Notes: generated by a model from the letters alone, not told the origin. A DNA stretch of 34,305 nucleotides from Candidatus Bipolaricaulota bacterium (GCA_027007005.1 JALTFO010000017.1:1-34305), one strand, 5' to 3'; positions 18,811-28,550 are shown, counted from the first letter of the stretch. Numbers and translations: made by a program.

Positions 18811-20139
18811 ATGAACGAAACGCCGATTGTCATCGCTGGTTACTACGGGTATGGGAACCTCGGTGATGAGGCGATCCGTGTTGCGCTGCGAGAGGAACTT
18901 GCGAAGCATGGCATCGGTGCGCTTTGGCTCACTGCTCGTCCGCAAGCAGCCGATGAGATCGATCGCAAGTCACTTTATCGCGTCTACGCAGCGCTGCGGC
19001 AGGGCCGTGCGCTCGTTCTCGGTGGCGGCGGGTTGCTGCAGAATAGGACAAGCAACCGCTCGCTTTTGTATTACCTTGGGTTGATCGGCCTTGCGCGCAT
19101 GGCGAGGCGGCCTGTCCTCCTAATCGGGCAAGGGATTGGTCCGATCCATGGGCGCTTTGCACGGCATATGACGCGCATTGCACTGAAACGCGCATCATAT
19201 GTTGGTTGCCGTGACCGCGAAAGCGCTAACTTCCTACGCGGAATGGCGCTGGATGCTGTGATCGATGCAGACCTGTTCTTCCTCCTTCCCCCGATTGAAG
19301 CTTCATCGACGCGGTCCTCAGCGGTGCGTAACATAGTCCTCTGCCTGAAAGGGACGAAGAACGAGGGGCTTCTTTGTCGTTCCAGGTTGGTAACTCAAGA
19401 GAAAGGGTCAAGCTTCAAGACGCTCCCAGAGACAAAGAACTGTCTCACCACGAAGGACACGAAGGGGTCAGAGGACGAAACGCTTGATCCTGCTCCTGAG
19501 CTTGGTCACATTGCACAGCCAATTAGGGCATTTGATAGCTCATCGAGTTCCATTCTTCGTGTCCTTCGTGCTCTTCGTGGTGAATTCCCTTTGGTATCCG
19601 TCCCGCGCAAACCGAAATCGGAAATCACTGCCCACCCGAAACGACAAAGAACTGACAAGGCCGAAATGGTCGAGAAGACTGTGTACACGCTCGATGAGGT
19701 CTCACGGATGGTCCAGATCTCAGTCACCGTCCTCCCATTCTTCCCCGCGCAGGATTTGGCCCTTAGCCAGGTGATCGCTGAGCGGGCTAGCATTCGCTGC
19801 CGTATTGTGCAAGCCGATACGATCGACAATACAATGCACGTGCTTGAGGGAGCAGACCTTGTGATCTCATCACGCTTGCACGGGCTAGAGTTCGCGCTGC
19901 GCGCAGGCGCGCCAATGATCGCGGTAAGCGAAGACGCAAAGATTGACGCCTTCGTCGCTGAGGTGGAAGAGAGCTGTGAATTGCGCATCCCATGTGCCCG
20001 TTTCCCATCCTCGAAGCAGGTGATGCAGGCCATCAACTCACCGCCATCGCCTGAGGTTTTGTATGCCGCATATCGCGCCATGCACACGCGGGCGATAGAG
20101 GGATTCTCACGCTTTGTCGCAGCACTGGAGAGACTATGA
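18811..20139 (+). CDS. csaB: CsaB-type polysaccharide pyruvyl transferase with an in-frame insertion
   Basis: MNETPIVIAGYYGYGNLGDEAIRVAL; LVLGGGGLLQNRTSNRSLLYYLGL; VLLIGQGIGPI; SRLHGLEFALRAGAPMIAVS. Segment of about 100 aa after VLCLKG is atypical. Confidence 0.85.
   Translation: MNETPIVIAGYYGYGNLGDEAIRVALREELAKHGIGALWLTARPQAADEIDRKSLYRVYAALRQGRALVLGGGGLLQNRTSNRSLLYYLGLIGLARMARRPVLLIGQGIGPIHGRFARHMTRIALKRASYVGCRDRESANFLRGMALDAVIDADLFFLLPPIEASSTRSSAVRNIVLCLKGTKNEGLLCRSRLVTQEKGSSFKTLPETKNCLTTKDTKGSEDETLDPAPELGHIAQPIRAFDSSSSSILRVLRALRGEFPLVSVPRKPKSEITAHPKRQRTDKAEMVEKTVYTLDEVSRMVQISVTVLPFFPAQDLALSQVIAERASIRCRIVQADTIDNTMHVLEGADLVISSRLHGLEFALRAGAPMIAVSEDAKIDAFVAEVEESCELRIPCARFPSSKQVMQAINSPPSPEVLYAAYRAMHTRAIEGFSRFVAALERL
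19370..19651. repeat. Palindromic repeat element inside csaB
   Basis: Nested inverted arms: TTCTTTGTCGTTCC (19370-19383) vs GAAACGACAAAGAA (19638-19651); TCACCACGAAGGACACGAAG (19445-19464) vs CTTCGTGTCCTTCGTGCTCTTCGTGGTGA (19555-19583). Confidence 0.8.
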
Positions 20140-21101
20140 GCATGGAAGGAACAGATTATCAAGCTATCCACCGGCCGGTGCTCATGCACGAGGTCGTGAA
20201 GTTGCTGTCTTTGTGGCCAGGCGCAGTGATCGTTGATGGGACCATCGGCATCGGTGGGCACAGCGAGACGCTCCTTTCGGCATACCCGACGATTGAAGTG
20301 ATCGGCATCGACCGCGACGAAGACGCTCTTTCAATCGCCAAAGAGCGGCTTTCTTCGTTTGGTGATCGAGTCCGCCTTATTCACGGGAACTACCGCGATT
20401 GCGTCGAGATCTTGGGCGAGCTTGGAGTGGAGAGGATCGATGGCTTCCTCCTCGACCTTGGTCTGTCGTCGCTCCAGCTAGATCGACCCGAGCGCGGGTT
20501 CAGCTTTCGCGCAAGTGGTCCCCTCGACATGCGCATGGATCCTACGCGCGGAGTGAGCGCCGCCGAACTGGTCAATACTTCATCAGAAGAAGAACTCTCT
20601 GGCATCATCTCTCGCTACGGTGAAGAGCGATTTGCACACCGTATTGCCAAAGCCATAGTAACAGCGCGCGCGCAAGGGGAGATTAAGACAACGGATGAGC
20701 TCGCGAAGATCGTCTACGGCGCGATCCCTCGTAAGCTCCACCCACCGCGCATCCATCCGGCGACGCGAACTTTTCAGGCGCTGCGCATCGCGGTAAACGA
20801 TGAGCTCGATAATCTAAAAGCAGGGCTGGAAGCCGCCTTCTCCGTTCTCGCGCCAGGAGGGGTGATGGCGATGATCAGCTTCCACTCTCTGGAGGATCGC
20901 ATCGTTAAGGGGTTCTTCCGCTACAAGGCCCTCTCCTGCATCTGTCCACCGGATCTCCCAGTCTGCATGTGCGACAAGAAGGTGGAGATGGAGGTGCTGA
21001 CAAAGCACCCGATCACCCCCGCGCAAGAGGAGCTCGCGATAAACCCTCGGTCGCGCAGCGCAAAGCTACGAGCAGCGAGAAAGCTTGAAGTGCCCAACTA
21101 G
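20136..21101 (+). CDS. rsmH: 16S rRNA (cytosine(1402)-N(4))-methyltransferase
   Basis: HRPVLMHEVVKLL, DGTIGIGGHSETLL, GFLLDLGLSSLQLDRPERGFSF, RTFQALRIAVNDEL, ISFHSLEDRIVKGFF. Confidence 0.97.
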   Translation: MSMEGTDYQAIHRPVLMHEVVKLLSLWPGAVIVDGTIGIGGHSETLLSAYPTIEVIGIDRDEDALSIAKERLSSFGDRVRLIHGNYRDCVEILGELGVERIDGFLLDLGLSSLQLDRPERGFSFRASGPLDMRMDPTRGVSAAELVNTSSEEELSGIISRYGEERFAHRIAKAIVTARAQGEIKTTDELAKIVYGAIPRKLHPPRIHPATRTFQALRIAVNDELDNLKAGLEAAFSVLAPGGVMAMISFHSLEDRIVKGFFRYKALSCICPPDLPVCMCDKKVEMEVLTKHPITPAQEELAINPRSRSAKLRAARKLEVPN

Positions 21102-21339
21102 TAATTCCTGTTGCAGCGTTTGTGATTCGGCCCCTTCTTGATGTCCATCGATCCCTCCACTCCTTATCACTCTGGTGTCATCGTGCGCGTTCGCAAAGCG
21201 AGCAAAGAAACCACGACAGAACACCCAATTAGCTTACCTGTTGCGACATCCGATGAACATGTGAACGGAAAGGTAATCTAGTTCGCGTCCTTCGTCGACA
21301 AATGTCCCGATGGTAGACCGCGCTTTCCCTTAACTTGGG

Positions 21340-21708
21340 GTGAAGATGGAACGCCAGAGAGAAACGACGATCAGTTATCCGCTGCCTCGACCGTACAGTC
21401 AGTCACGCACGCGTGCGGCCACCTGGCCTCGCGCGACACTGGCCGTGGTATGTGGTGCCGTGATCATCGCTGCGGCCTGCTTCCTCTATGTCTGGCAGGG
21501 GACAAGGATCCTTGCCCTCACCGCGCAGCGCGAGAGCATGAAGCAAACCATTACATCTATCCAGGAGGTGAACAACTGGCTTGACTTCCAGATTGGGCAG
21601 GCGTTCTCGCTAGAGCGTGTCTCGCGGATCGCGCGTGAACAGCTCCACATGATCGAGCCAACCAACGTGCGCTATGTACACATCAATCCCTCCAAAACAG
21701 AGAAGTGA
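21340..21708 (+). CDS. ftsL: FtsL-like cell division protein
   Basis: 122 aa, single TM (LAVVCGAVIIAAACFLYVW), coiled coil, position between rsmH and ftsI. Confidence 0.65.
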   Translation: MKMERQRETTISYPLPRPYSQSRTRAATWPRATLAVVCGAVIIAAACFLYVWQGTRILALTAQRESMKQTITSIQEVNNWLDFQIGQAFSLERVSRIAREQLHMIEPTNVRYVHINPSKTEK

Positions 21709-23482
21709 GAAACTCCCAAACCGTACCTGGATTGTCGTTGCGCTCCTGGTGATCGGCGGGATGGTTGTGGTTGGCCGCCTCGTGCAGTTGCAGATTGTCC
21801 AACATGATCACTGGCTGACGGTGGCAGATGCAATTCAAGAACAAACCGTCGACCTTTTGCCACGGAGAGGAACGATCTACGACCGCAACGGCGTTGCGCT
21901 AGCCTATGACATCAAGGCAACAGCGATCGCTATCGACAGCTTCGACATGACAAACCCAGAGGCAATCTGCCAGATCCTCTCAGATGAGCTACACCGTCCG
22001 ATGAGCGAGATAAAGAAACTCGTCTACCGCCCGCGGTACTTCACATGGATCAACCGCAGCGTGGACCTGGAGACCGCAAAGGAGATCAGAAAACGTGCGG
22101 CGGAGGCCAACGCAAACGGATTGATCTTCATCGACACCTGGAAGCGCTGCTATCCGCAAGGCGATCTGGCGTCGAACATCATCGGTTTTGTCGGTACTGA
22201 CGGGCACGGCCTGGAGGGAATCGAGCTTGCCTATGACAGTGAGCTGGCCGGTGCAAGCGCACAAGTGCATGTTGTGAAGGGGGCCGACGGACGCACTTAT
22301 CACACAGAGACGATCCAGGAGGGGAAGCCGGGCGATGACGTCCATCTGACGATAGATTCAGACCTGCAGTTTATGTGCGAACAGGAGATCGATGGCGGCG
22401 TGAGCCGCTACAAGGCCAACATGGGATTTATTGTGCTCATGGATCCGAACACCGGTGAAGTCCTCGCGATGGCGCAGGATCGCCGCTACAACCTGAACCA
22501 GTTCTGGAAATCGACCCCAGCACAAAGGAAAAACCTGGCGACCGGTTTCATGTTCGAGCCTGGGTCGACATTCAAGGCCTTTGGCGGCCTCGCTGCGCTC
22601 GACTGTGGCGCCGTGAAACCGAGCGACACCTTCAACGGCAACGATGGGATTAACATTGCGGGGCACGTGATCCACAACTCTGACCACGAGTCGTTCGGCA
22701 CTGTCACCTTTGCTAAGACAATCAAGGACTCGATCAACACAGCGATGATCCGCGTTGCGCAGCGGCTGGGCGAGGACCGCTTGTACAACTTCCTCGTCGA
22801 TCTCGGCTTCGGCAAGATCACAGGGATCGAGCTGCCGGGTGAAGTGAACGGCATACTGCGCAATGTGAGCAAGTGGTCGAAGCTCGCCCTCGCCTCGACC
22901 GCGATTGGACAATCCGTTGGTGTAACCGGGATTCAGCTAGTGCGAGCGATGGCGGCGGTGGCAAATGGGGGGAAGGTCCTCGCCCCGCATATCGTCAAGC
23001 AGGTCGGTGATGAGGCAACTGAGATACCGAAAGTTCTACGCACTGTAGCGGCACCAGCGAGCGCAGCGACCATGCGCACTCTGATGCGCGCGGTCGTGAC
23101 GAAGGATGGGACCGCTCCATTGGCCGATCTGCCAGGGTTCGAGGTCGCCGGAAAGACCGGGACCGCTCAGAAGGCTGTTCCGGGAAAGGGATACGTTGAT
23201 GGGAAGTATACGTCCCTCTTCTCCGGATTCTTCCCGGCAGACTCACCGAAATACCTCGGCCTTGTCGTCCTTGACGAAGTGAAGACGACGCCTGTGTTTG
23301 GTGGGTATACAGCGGGAGTCATCTTTCACGATACAGCCTCGCGGCTCGTATTGGCAGAACACGTGGCTCCGGTTGCAAGTGCTGAAGGGCATTTAGTGAT
23401 GTACAGCGCATCGACGCAACCTCCTGTAGACACAAGAGTGTCCAGCATCGCTCCTCCCCCTGCATGGCTGAAACTGCCCTAA
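21674..23482 (+). CDS. ftsI: Penicillin-binding protein, FtsI/PBP2 type transpeptidase
   Basis: RRGTIYDRNGVALA, SxxK in EPGSTFKAFGG, SxN in KDSINTAMI, KTG in VAGKTGTAQKA; 602 aa. Confidence 0.93.
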   Translation: MYTSIPPKQRSEKLPNRTWIVVALLVIGGMVVVGRLVQLQIVQHDHWLTVADAIQEQTVDLLPRRGTIYDRNGVALAYDIKATAIAIDSFDMTNPEAICQILSDELHRPMSEIKKLVYRPRYFTWINRSVDLETAKEIRKRAAEANANGLIFIDTWKRCYPQGDLASNIIGFVGTDGHGLEGIELAYDSELAGASAQVHVVKGADGRTYHTETIQEGKPGDDVHLTIDSDLQFMCEQEIDGGVSRYKANMGFIVLMDPNTGEVLAMAQDRRYNLNQFWKSTPAQRKNLATGFMFEPGSTFKAFGGLAALDCGAVKPSDTFNGNDGINIAGHVIHNSDHESFGTVTFAKTIKDSINTAMIRVAQRLGEDRLYNFLVDLGFGKITGIELPGEVNGILRNVSKWSKLALASTAIGQSVGVTGIQLVRAMAAVANGGKVLAPHIVKQVGDEATEIPKVLRTVAAPASAATMRTLMRAVVTKDGTAPLADLPGFEVAGKTGTAQKAVPGKGYVDGKYTSLFSGFFPADSPKYLGLVVLDEVKTTPVFGGYTAGVIFHDTASRLVLAEHVAPVASAEGHLVMYSASTQPPVDTRVSSIAPPPAWLKLP

Positions 23483-23620
23483 CCCGCTCAAGCACCCTTC
23501 TTCTTCATCCTCCTCTTGCCTGAGACAATTCCTTTTCTTGTAGACGCGAGCGAAAGACTCTAGTATCAATTTGCCGGTTTGCATGCCGGCCAAATGCTCG
23601 ATGAAACCTAAAGGAGGATC

Positions 23621-24181
23621 ATGAACCTAACCGGGATTCTGAACGATCGAGAGATAAGGGCACTGTGCACGGAAGGAGAGATGATCCGGCCGTTCGTTCC
23701 AGTGCAGGCCGGAAAGCCGTCATACGGGCTTGGCAGTTTTGGCTATGACCTTCGCTTGGGAAGCAAGTTTCTCGTCCCAATCGGGGGGATCAACGCTGTG
23801 CTCGATCCGATCGCCTTTCCACGTGGACACTTCCGGGAAATCAAGGCTACGGACACACTGGAAGTAGCACCTGGCTCTCAGGTTTTGGCTGAATCGGTGG
23901 AGACATTTCACATACCAGACGACGTAACCGGCGTCTGTTGGGGAAAGAGCTCCTACGCACGGTGCGGGCTTCTCGTCAATGTGACCCCGCTCGAGCCGGG
24001 ATGGATCGGCGTTCTGACAATCGAACTGGCTAACCTGTCACCGCTGCCCATCAGACTTCACGTCGGGCAGGGGATCGCACAGGTGGTCTTCTTCCGCGGT
24101 GGAAGGCCGGAGCGCACGTACGCTGAGAAGGAATCCGGCGGCATCTATCAAGACCAGACTGGAGTCACCCTGCCTAAGTGA
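23621..24181 (+). CDS. dcd: dCTP deaminase
   Basis: YGLGSFGYDLRLGSKF, GVCWGKSSYARCGLLVNVTPLEPGWIGVLTIELANLSPLPIRLHVGQGIAQVVFF, GIYQDQTGVTLPK. Confidence 0.95.
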   Translation: MNLTGILNDREIRALCTEGEMIRPFVPVQAGKPSYGLGSFGYDLRLGSKFLVPIGGINAVLDPIAFPRGHFREIKATDTLEVAPGSQVLAESVETFHIPDDVTGVCWGKSSYARCGLLVNVTPLEPGWIGVLTIELANLSPLPIRLHVGQGIAQVVFFRGGRPERTYAEKESGGIYQDQTGVTLPK

Positions 24182-24191
24182 GGCGAAACAC

Positions 24192-24956
24192 GTGGAGTAC
24201 ATACGAAAGATCGCAGAGAAAGGGCTGTGGAACTCAGGGAAGGTGGAGCTGTGGAATTTCTCGCGGGCAAACCAAAACGATCCGTCACGCATTGAAGCCG
24301 TAGCAGCCGTGGCGAGCATCTGCTACGGAAAGCCACCTCGTGATGCGAAGAAGCTCGTCGAACGGCTGTGGAGCGAGAGCCGCGGGCTACCGTCCTCGGC
24401 GTTCGAATTCGTTCGTGACGGAAGAAGGCCTGGAATTGAAGATAGCTTGCGGAACAACCCGCAGCTTGCAACCTATGAAGACGATCAAAACGAACCCACC
24501 GAAGCGCTGGCAGAGCTACACCGAGCGATCATTGCTACGTTTCGGATCAAGGTCCCAATCTTCGTGGCTCGTCAGATCCTGCGCCATCGACAGTTCAGCT
24601 ATCAAGAGTTGAGCCGGCGCTACACGGACGATAAGCGTGTTCCGCTTGATTCTTGGTCACCAGAAGAGGATGAGATTGGAATCGCCCCGACGAATCTGTT
24701 TCAGCGTGCCTACACAATGGAAGAGCAAATCTACAAGCTTCTACGTGATTCAAACATCCGGGCAGAGATCGCGCGTGCTGTCTTGGGAACCGGCCTCTAC
24801 ACCGAGCTGTGGATGATGGGGGACAAGACGGCCTGGAGAAACTACTTTGCCCTCCGCCTTGACGCTCACACACAGAAGGAACACCGCGAGTTGGCACGAA
24901 CGATGCGTGACCTGCTCGAAGAACATCAGCCTGGATTGGTGCTTGAAGCGCCGTAG
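24192..24956 (+). CDS. thyX: Flavin-dependent thymidylate synthase
   Basis: RHRQFSYQELSRRYTDD (ThyX motif), SNIRAEIARAVLGTGLYTELWMMGDKTAWRNYFALRLDAHTQKEHRELA; start set at GTG 24192, just after the dcd stop. Confidence 0.94.
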   Translation: MEYIRKIAEKGLWNSGKVELWNFSRANQNDPSRIEAVAAVASICYGKPPRDAKKLVERLWSESRGLPSSAFEFVRDGRRPGIEDSLRNNPQLATYEDDQNEPTEALAELHRAIIATFRIKVPIFVARQILRHRQFSYQELSRRYTDDKRVPLDSWSPEEDEIGIAPTNLFQRAYTMEEQIYKLLRDSNIRAEIARAVLGTGLYTELWMMGDKTAWRNYFALRLDAHTQKEHRELARTMRDLLEEHQPGLVLEAP

Positions 24957-25002
24957 AGAAGCACCTGTTGGGTACCCGGGGTTTCGCCCCATGGGAGGGA
25001 AC

Positions 25003-25620
25003 ATGAACGACCGTTCTAATCTCTTTAATCGTTGGGCTAAAGGTTACGATGACACAGTGCGTGCCGCCACAGGATTTCCGTTCGCCGGGTACAATCGCGT
25101 GTCAGATGAGATCGTTCATCTTGCAGTACCGGACGCGGGGATGCGGGTGCTCGACCTGGGAACAGGGACGGGAAACCTTGCTGTGCGGTTCGCCGCGATC
25201 GGATGCACGGTTACAGGAGTTGATTTCTCCGGCGAGATGCTTGCTGCAGCGCGAAGGAAAGTCCCTAATGCGCGGTTCGTCCGCGGCAATGTGACACGAA
25301 GTTTAGATTTCCTCGGTGACGAGCGGTTCGATCTGATTGTGTCAGCCTACGTCTTTCACGAGTTTGATCTTTCGACAAAGGTCTTTATCCTGGGAAGGCT
25401 CGCGCGTGAGTATCTCACCCAACGAGGGAGAATAGTCATCGGCGATATCGCTCATCCCCGGGTCATCGAGAGAGAGGAAGCGCACCGAAGATGGGCCGCG
25501 CAGTGGGACGAGGAGGAACACTACAGGGCGGCTGACGAAGCACTTGCTGGATGTGAAGAAGCAGGATTGCTGGTGCGATATGTGCAGCTCTCGTGTTGCG
25601 GCGGCATGTTGTCTACCTAG
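25003..25620 (+). CDS. Class I SAM-dependent methyltransferase
   Basis: MRVLDLGTGTGNLAVRFAAIGCTVTGVDFSGEML; ATG 25003 after GGGAGGG. Confidence 0.9.
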   Translation: MNDRSNLFNRWAKGYDDTVRAATGFPFAGYNRVSDEIVHLAVPDAGMRVLDLGTGTGNLAVRFAAIGCTVTGVDFSGEMLAAARRKVPNARFVRGNVTRSLDFLGDERFDLIVSAYVFHEFDLSTKVFILGRLAREYLTQRGRIVIGDIAHPRVIEREEAHRRWAAQWDEEEHYRAADEALAGCEEAGLLVRYVQLSCCGGMLST

Positions 25621-25705
25621 ATTGCAAGTTCGTGTCCGCTCGAAATGTGATGTTCTGCTGATAAGGCATGGAAATGTCTAATAACCCATCAAGAAGGAGA
25701 TGAAT

Positions 25706-26221
25706 ATGAGCAACTTCGTCTATTGGTTCGCTGGTCAGGGGCCGCAGATCGGTCTGCGGATTGGTGGGGCGGTATTGATTCTGTTCGGCGGATGGCTTCT
25801 GGGGCTCATTGCTGTAAGGCTGGCCGGACGTCTGATGGATTTCTCGAAATTGGAGTTCTCCAAACTGTTACGTCAATTCATCTTCAAGTTGATCCGCTGG
25901 GGAATTGGCGGAATAGTTCTGATCATGGCGCTTGGACAGTTAGGAGTGGAGATCGGGCCGTTGATCGCCGGATTGGGAGTAACCGGCTTCATCCTCGGCT
26001 TTGCCATGCAACAAACCTTGTCCAACTTTGCGGCGGGGTTCATGCTTCTCCTTTATCACCCTTACAACGTCGGTGACGAGATCGAAGCGGCGGGAGCATC
26101 GGGAATTGTCGAGGGGATGAACTTGGTCAACACAACACTGCAGACGGAAGAAGGAACGATAATTACCATTCCAAATGGCAAGATCTGGGGGGGAGTGATC
26201 AAGAACAGAGGGCGCGGGTAA
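25706..26221 (+). CDS. Small-conductance mechanosensitive channel (MscS) family protein, short form
   Basis: GLGVTGFILGFAMQQTLSNFAAGFMLLLYHPYNVGDEI ... GTIITIPNGKIWGGVIKN; lacks the usual C-terminal alpha/beta domain. Confidence 0.9.
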   Translation: MSNFVYWFAGQGPQIGLRIGGAVLILFGGWLLGLIAVRLAGRLMDFSKLEFSKLLRQFIFKLIRWGIGGIVLIMALGQLGVEIGPLIAGLGVTGFILGFAMQQTLSNFAAGFMLLLYHPYNVGDEIEAAGASGIVEGMNLVNTTLQTEEGTIITIPNGKIWGGVIKNRGRG

Positions 26222-26409
26222 CTTGGTTGGTTCTCCAGTAATCGCGGTAGAGGAGACTTGGGCTGGTCTTGAGGTCTTCCCGATTTCATGACCAATGGCA
26301 ACGAGGAAACGCGTGTTAGTGTTTGCGAGTTCATCGGTGTTGTAATAACAGTTTTTCTGGAGCACAATCGCATCATCCAACAGACAGAACACCACAAGGG
26401 AGGCACTAA

Positions 26410-26994
26410 ATGCAGCTTCAGGACTGGGTTCAACGTTACGGGGTCGTAGTGGGTCCGGAGTTTCTACGTGTGGATGGGTTCCTCAACCACCGCATCGATC
26501 CCGCGTTCATGGAGGAGGTGGGCCAACGGCTTCTTGATAGATTTGCCAATTCAAACGTAAGCTGTGTGCTCACTGCAGAAGCGGCCGGAAACGTGATCGC
26601 ATATGAGGCAGCGCGTCGTCTGGGGGCAAGAGCGCTGTACGCGAAGAAGGGGCACGCCTCCACGATGAACAGTCCGTACGTTCGGACCCTTATTTCGCCC
26701 ACTAAGGGAACTGCGGCCGAACTTGCCGTATCCAAAGACTACCTCACCGAGAAAGAACGCGTCTTGATTGTGGACGATTTTCTCTATCGCGGCGACACCT
26801 CCTCTGCTCTAGCCGACATGGTAATTGAGAGTGGGGCAAGCCTGGTTGGGTTCGGCTTTGTGATTGCAAAGGAATTCGGCGAGGGAAGGCAGGTGCTCGC
26901 ACGCTACGAAAGACCGGTTGTCACGTTGGTCTCAATCGGCAGTATGGATCCAGAGACAGGAGGCATTGTGTTCGCTGAGGCAGAAGAAGACTGA
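26410..26994 (+). CDS. xpt: Phosphoribosyltransferase, xanthine phosphoribosyltransferase-like
   Basis: [33 protein letters not shown] loop [17 protein letters not shown]; next to guaA. Confidence 0.85.
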   Translation: MQLQDWVQRYGVVVGPEFLRVDGFLNHRIDPAFMEEVGQRLLDRFANSNVSCVLTAEAAGNVIAYEAARRLGARALYAKKGHASTMNSPYVRTLISPTKGTAAELAVSKDYLTEKERVLIVDDFLYRGDTSSALADMVIESGASLVGFGFVIAKEFGEGRQVLARYERPVVTLVSIGSMDPETGGIVFAEAEED

Positions 26995-28514
26995 TGAGCG
27001 TCGTCATCCTCGATTTCGGGTCGCAATACACCCGCCTAATTGCACGTCGCATCCGGGAACTGCACGCCTATTCTGTGATCCTGCCTGGAAAAGCGACCGT
27101 TGAAGAGATCTCTAAACACGACCCGCAGGCGGTGATCCTCTCCGGTGGTCCTGCCTCTGTATTTCAGCCCGACGCTCCCCAACCAGACGAGGGCCTCTTT
27201 GACCTTGGTTTGCCAATCCTCGGAATCTGTTACGGGATGCAATACCTCGTGCTTCACTTCGGTGGCCACGTCATCCCTACTGGAACGAGGGAGTATGGTC
27301 GCGCACATCTTGTTCAATGTGATGGACCGCTCTTTTCTGGGCTAGATGGCGGCGATCTACAAGTATGGATGAGCCACTCCGACGCCGTGACAGATCTTCC
27401 GTTGGGTTGGAGAGCAACAGCGCGTACAGTAGACAACCCCATTGCAGCAGTTGAATCGCCGGATAAGCGGATGTTCGGAGTGCAGTTCCATCCAGAGGTG
27501 ATTCACACCCCTCAAGGAAGAACGATACTGGCAAACTTCCTTGCGATCGCCGGCGTGCCGCTCGATTGGACTCCAGAAAATACCTTAAAACAGCTTATCA
27601 AAGAAGTGCGGAAACAAGTGACAGATGGGGACCGCGTTCTGCTCGCAGCATCCGGCGGAGTGGATTCTTCCACTCTGGCTCTCCTTCTTACCCGCGCTGG
27701 GGTCGACCATACCGCGGTCTTTGTTGACCATGGGCTGCTCCGAATGGGAGAACGTGAGGAGGTGGAGAAGGCGTTACGTCCGCTGGGGGTAAACCTGGTC
27801 AGTGTGGACGCCGCCAATCGGTTTCTGCACGCCCTCGCCGGGGTCAGCGACCCTGAAGAGAAGCGGAGGATCATCGGACGCGAGTTCATCACGGTGTTCA
27901 GAGAAAAGGCGCTCGAGCTGGGACCGTTTCGATTCCTAGCCCAGGGGACGCTCTATCCGGACGTAATCGAATCCGCCGGGAGCGAGGGAGCAGCGAGCAT
28001 CAAGAGCCACCACAATGTTGGTGGGCTTCCAGATGATATCGGATTTGAGCTACTTGAGCCATTTCGCTACCTGTTCAAGGACGAGGTGCGCGAACTTGCC
28101 TCGCTTCTCGGGCTTCCAGAAGAGCTTAGGCGCAGGCATCCCTTCCCGGGGCCCGGGCTGGCGATCCGGATCATCGGAGAGATCACCCCGCAGCGACTGC
28201 GCATCCTTCGTAAAGCGGACGCCCTGTTCATCTCCGCTCTCAAGGAGGCGCGCTTGTATGGAGAGACCTGGCAGGCGCTAGCAGTGTTAACCCCAGTTCG
28301 GAGCGTTGGGGTAGTAGGTGACGAGCGGCGCTACGGCTACATCCTCGCCCTGCGAGCGGTGACGAGTGTGGATGGGATGACCGCCGACTGGGCCCGCCTA
28401 CCGCACAACTTTCTCGACCGGGTAGCCGCGCGGATAACTAGAAATATCCCCCAGATCGGCCGCGTGGTCTACGACATCACAAGCAAACCACCAGCGACTA
28501 TTGAGTGGGAATAG
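26994..28514 (+). CDS. guaA: GMP synthase (glutamine-hydrolysing)
   Basis: [69 protein letters not shown]-terminus. Confidence 0.98.
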   Translation: MSVVILDFGSQYTRLIARRIRELHAYSVILPGKATVEEISKHDPQAVILSGGPASVFQPDAPQPDEGLFDLGLPILGICYGMQYLVLHFGGHVIPTGTREYGRAHLVQCDGPLFSGLDGGDLQVWMSHSDAVTDLPLGWRATARTVDNPIAAVESPDKRMFGVQFHPEVIHTPQGRTILANFLAIAGVPLDWTPENTLKQLIKEVRKQVTDGDRVLLAASGGVDSSTLALLLTRAGVDHTAVFVDHGLLRMGEREEVEKALRPLGVNLVSVDAANRFLHALAGVSDPEEKRRIIGREFITVFREKALELGPFRFLAQGTLYPDVIESAGSEGAASIKSHHNVGGLPDDIGFELLEPFRYLFKDEVRELASLLGLPEELRRRHPFPGPGLAIRIIGEITPQRLRILRKADALFISALKEARLYGETWQALAVLTPVRSVGVVGDERRYGYILALRAVTSVDGMTADWARLPHNFLDRVAARITRNIPQIGRVVYDITSKPPATIEWE

Positions 28515-28522
28515 CTCCCGCC

Positions 28523-28550
28523 TTGTACATCGATCCGGCTCGCTTATAAT
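28523..28550 (+). promoter_or_regulatory. pyr operon promoter
   Basis: TTGTAC (28523-28528), 16-bp spacer, TATAAT (28545-28550), upstream of pyrB. Confidence 0.6.

Noticed and set aside
19506-20261. 251-aa minus-strand ORF across csaB/rsmH
   Set aside because: Shadow ORF; part of its sequence is just the palindromic repeat read in reverse (RRARRTRRMELDE).
22358-22912. 184-aa minus-strand ORF antisense to ftsI
   Set aside because: Shadow ORF of the transpeptidase domain.
24099-24191. Upstream extension of thyX into dcd
   Set aside because: Would overlap dcd by more than 80 nt; GTG 24192 right after the dcd stop fits the ThyX N-terminus better.
26222-26409. Purine riboswitch upstream of xpt
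   Set aside because: The conserved loop and junction sequences could not be found by eye; reported only as a leader worth scanning.
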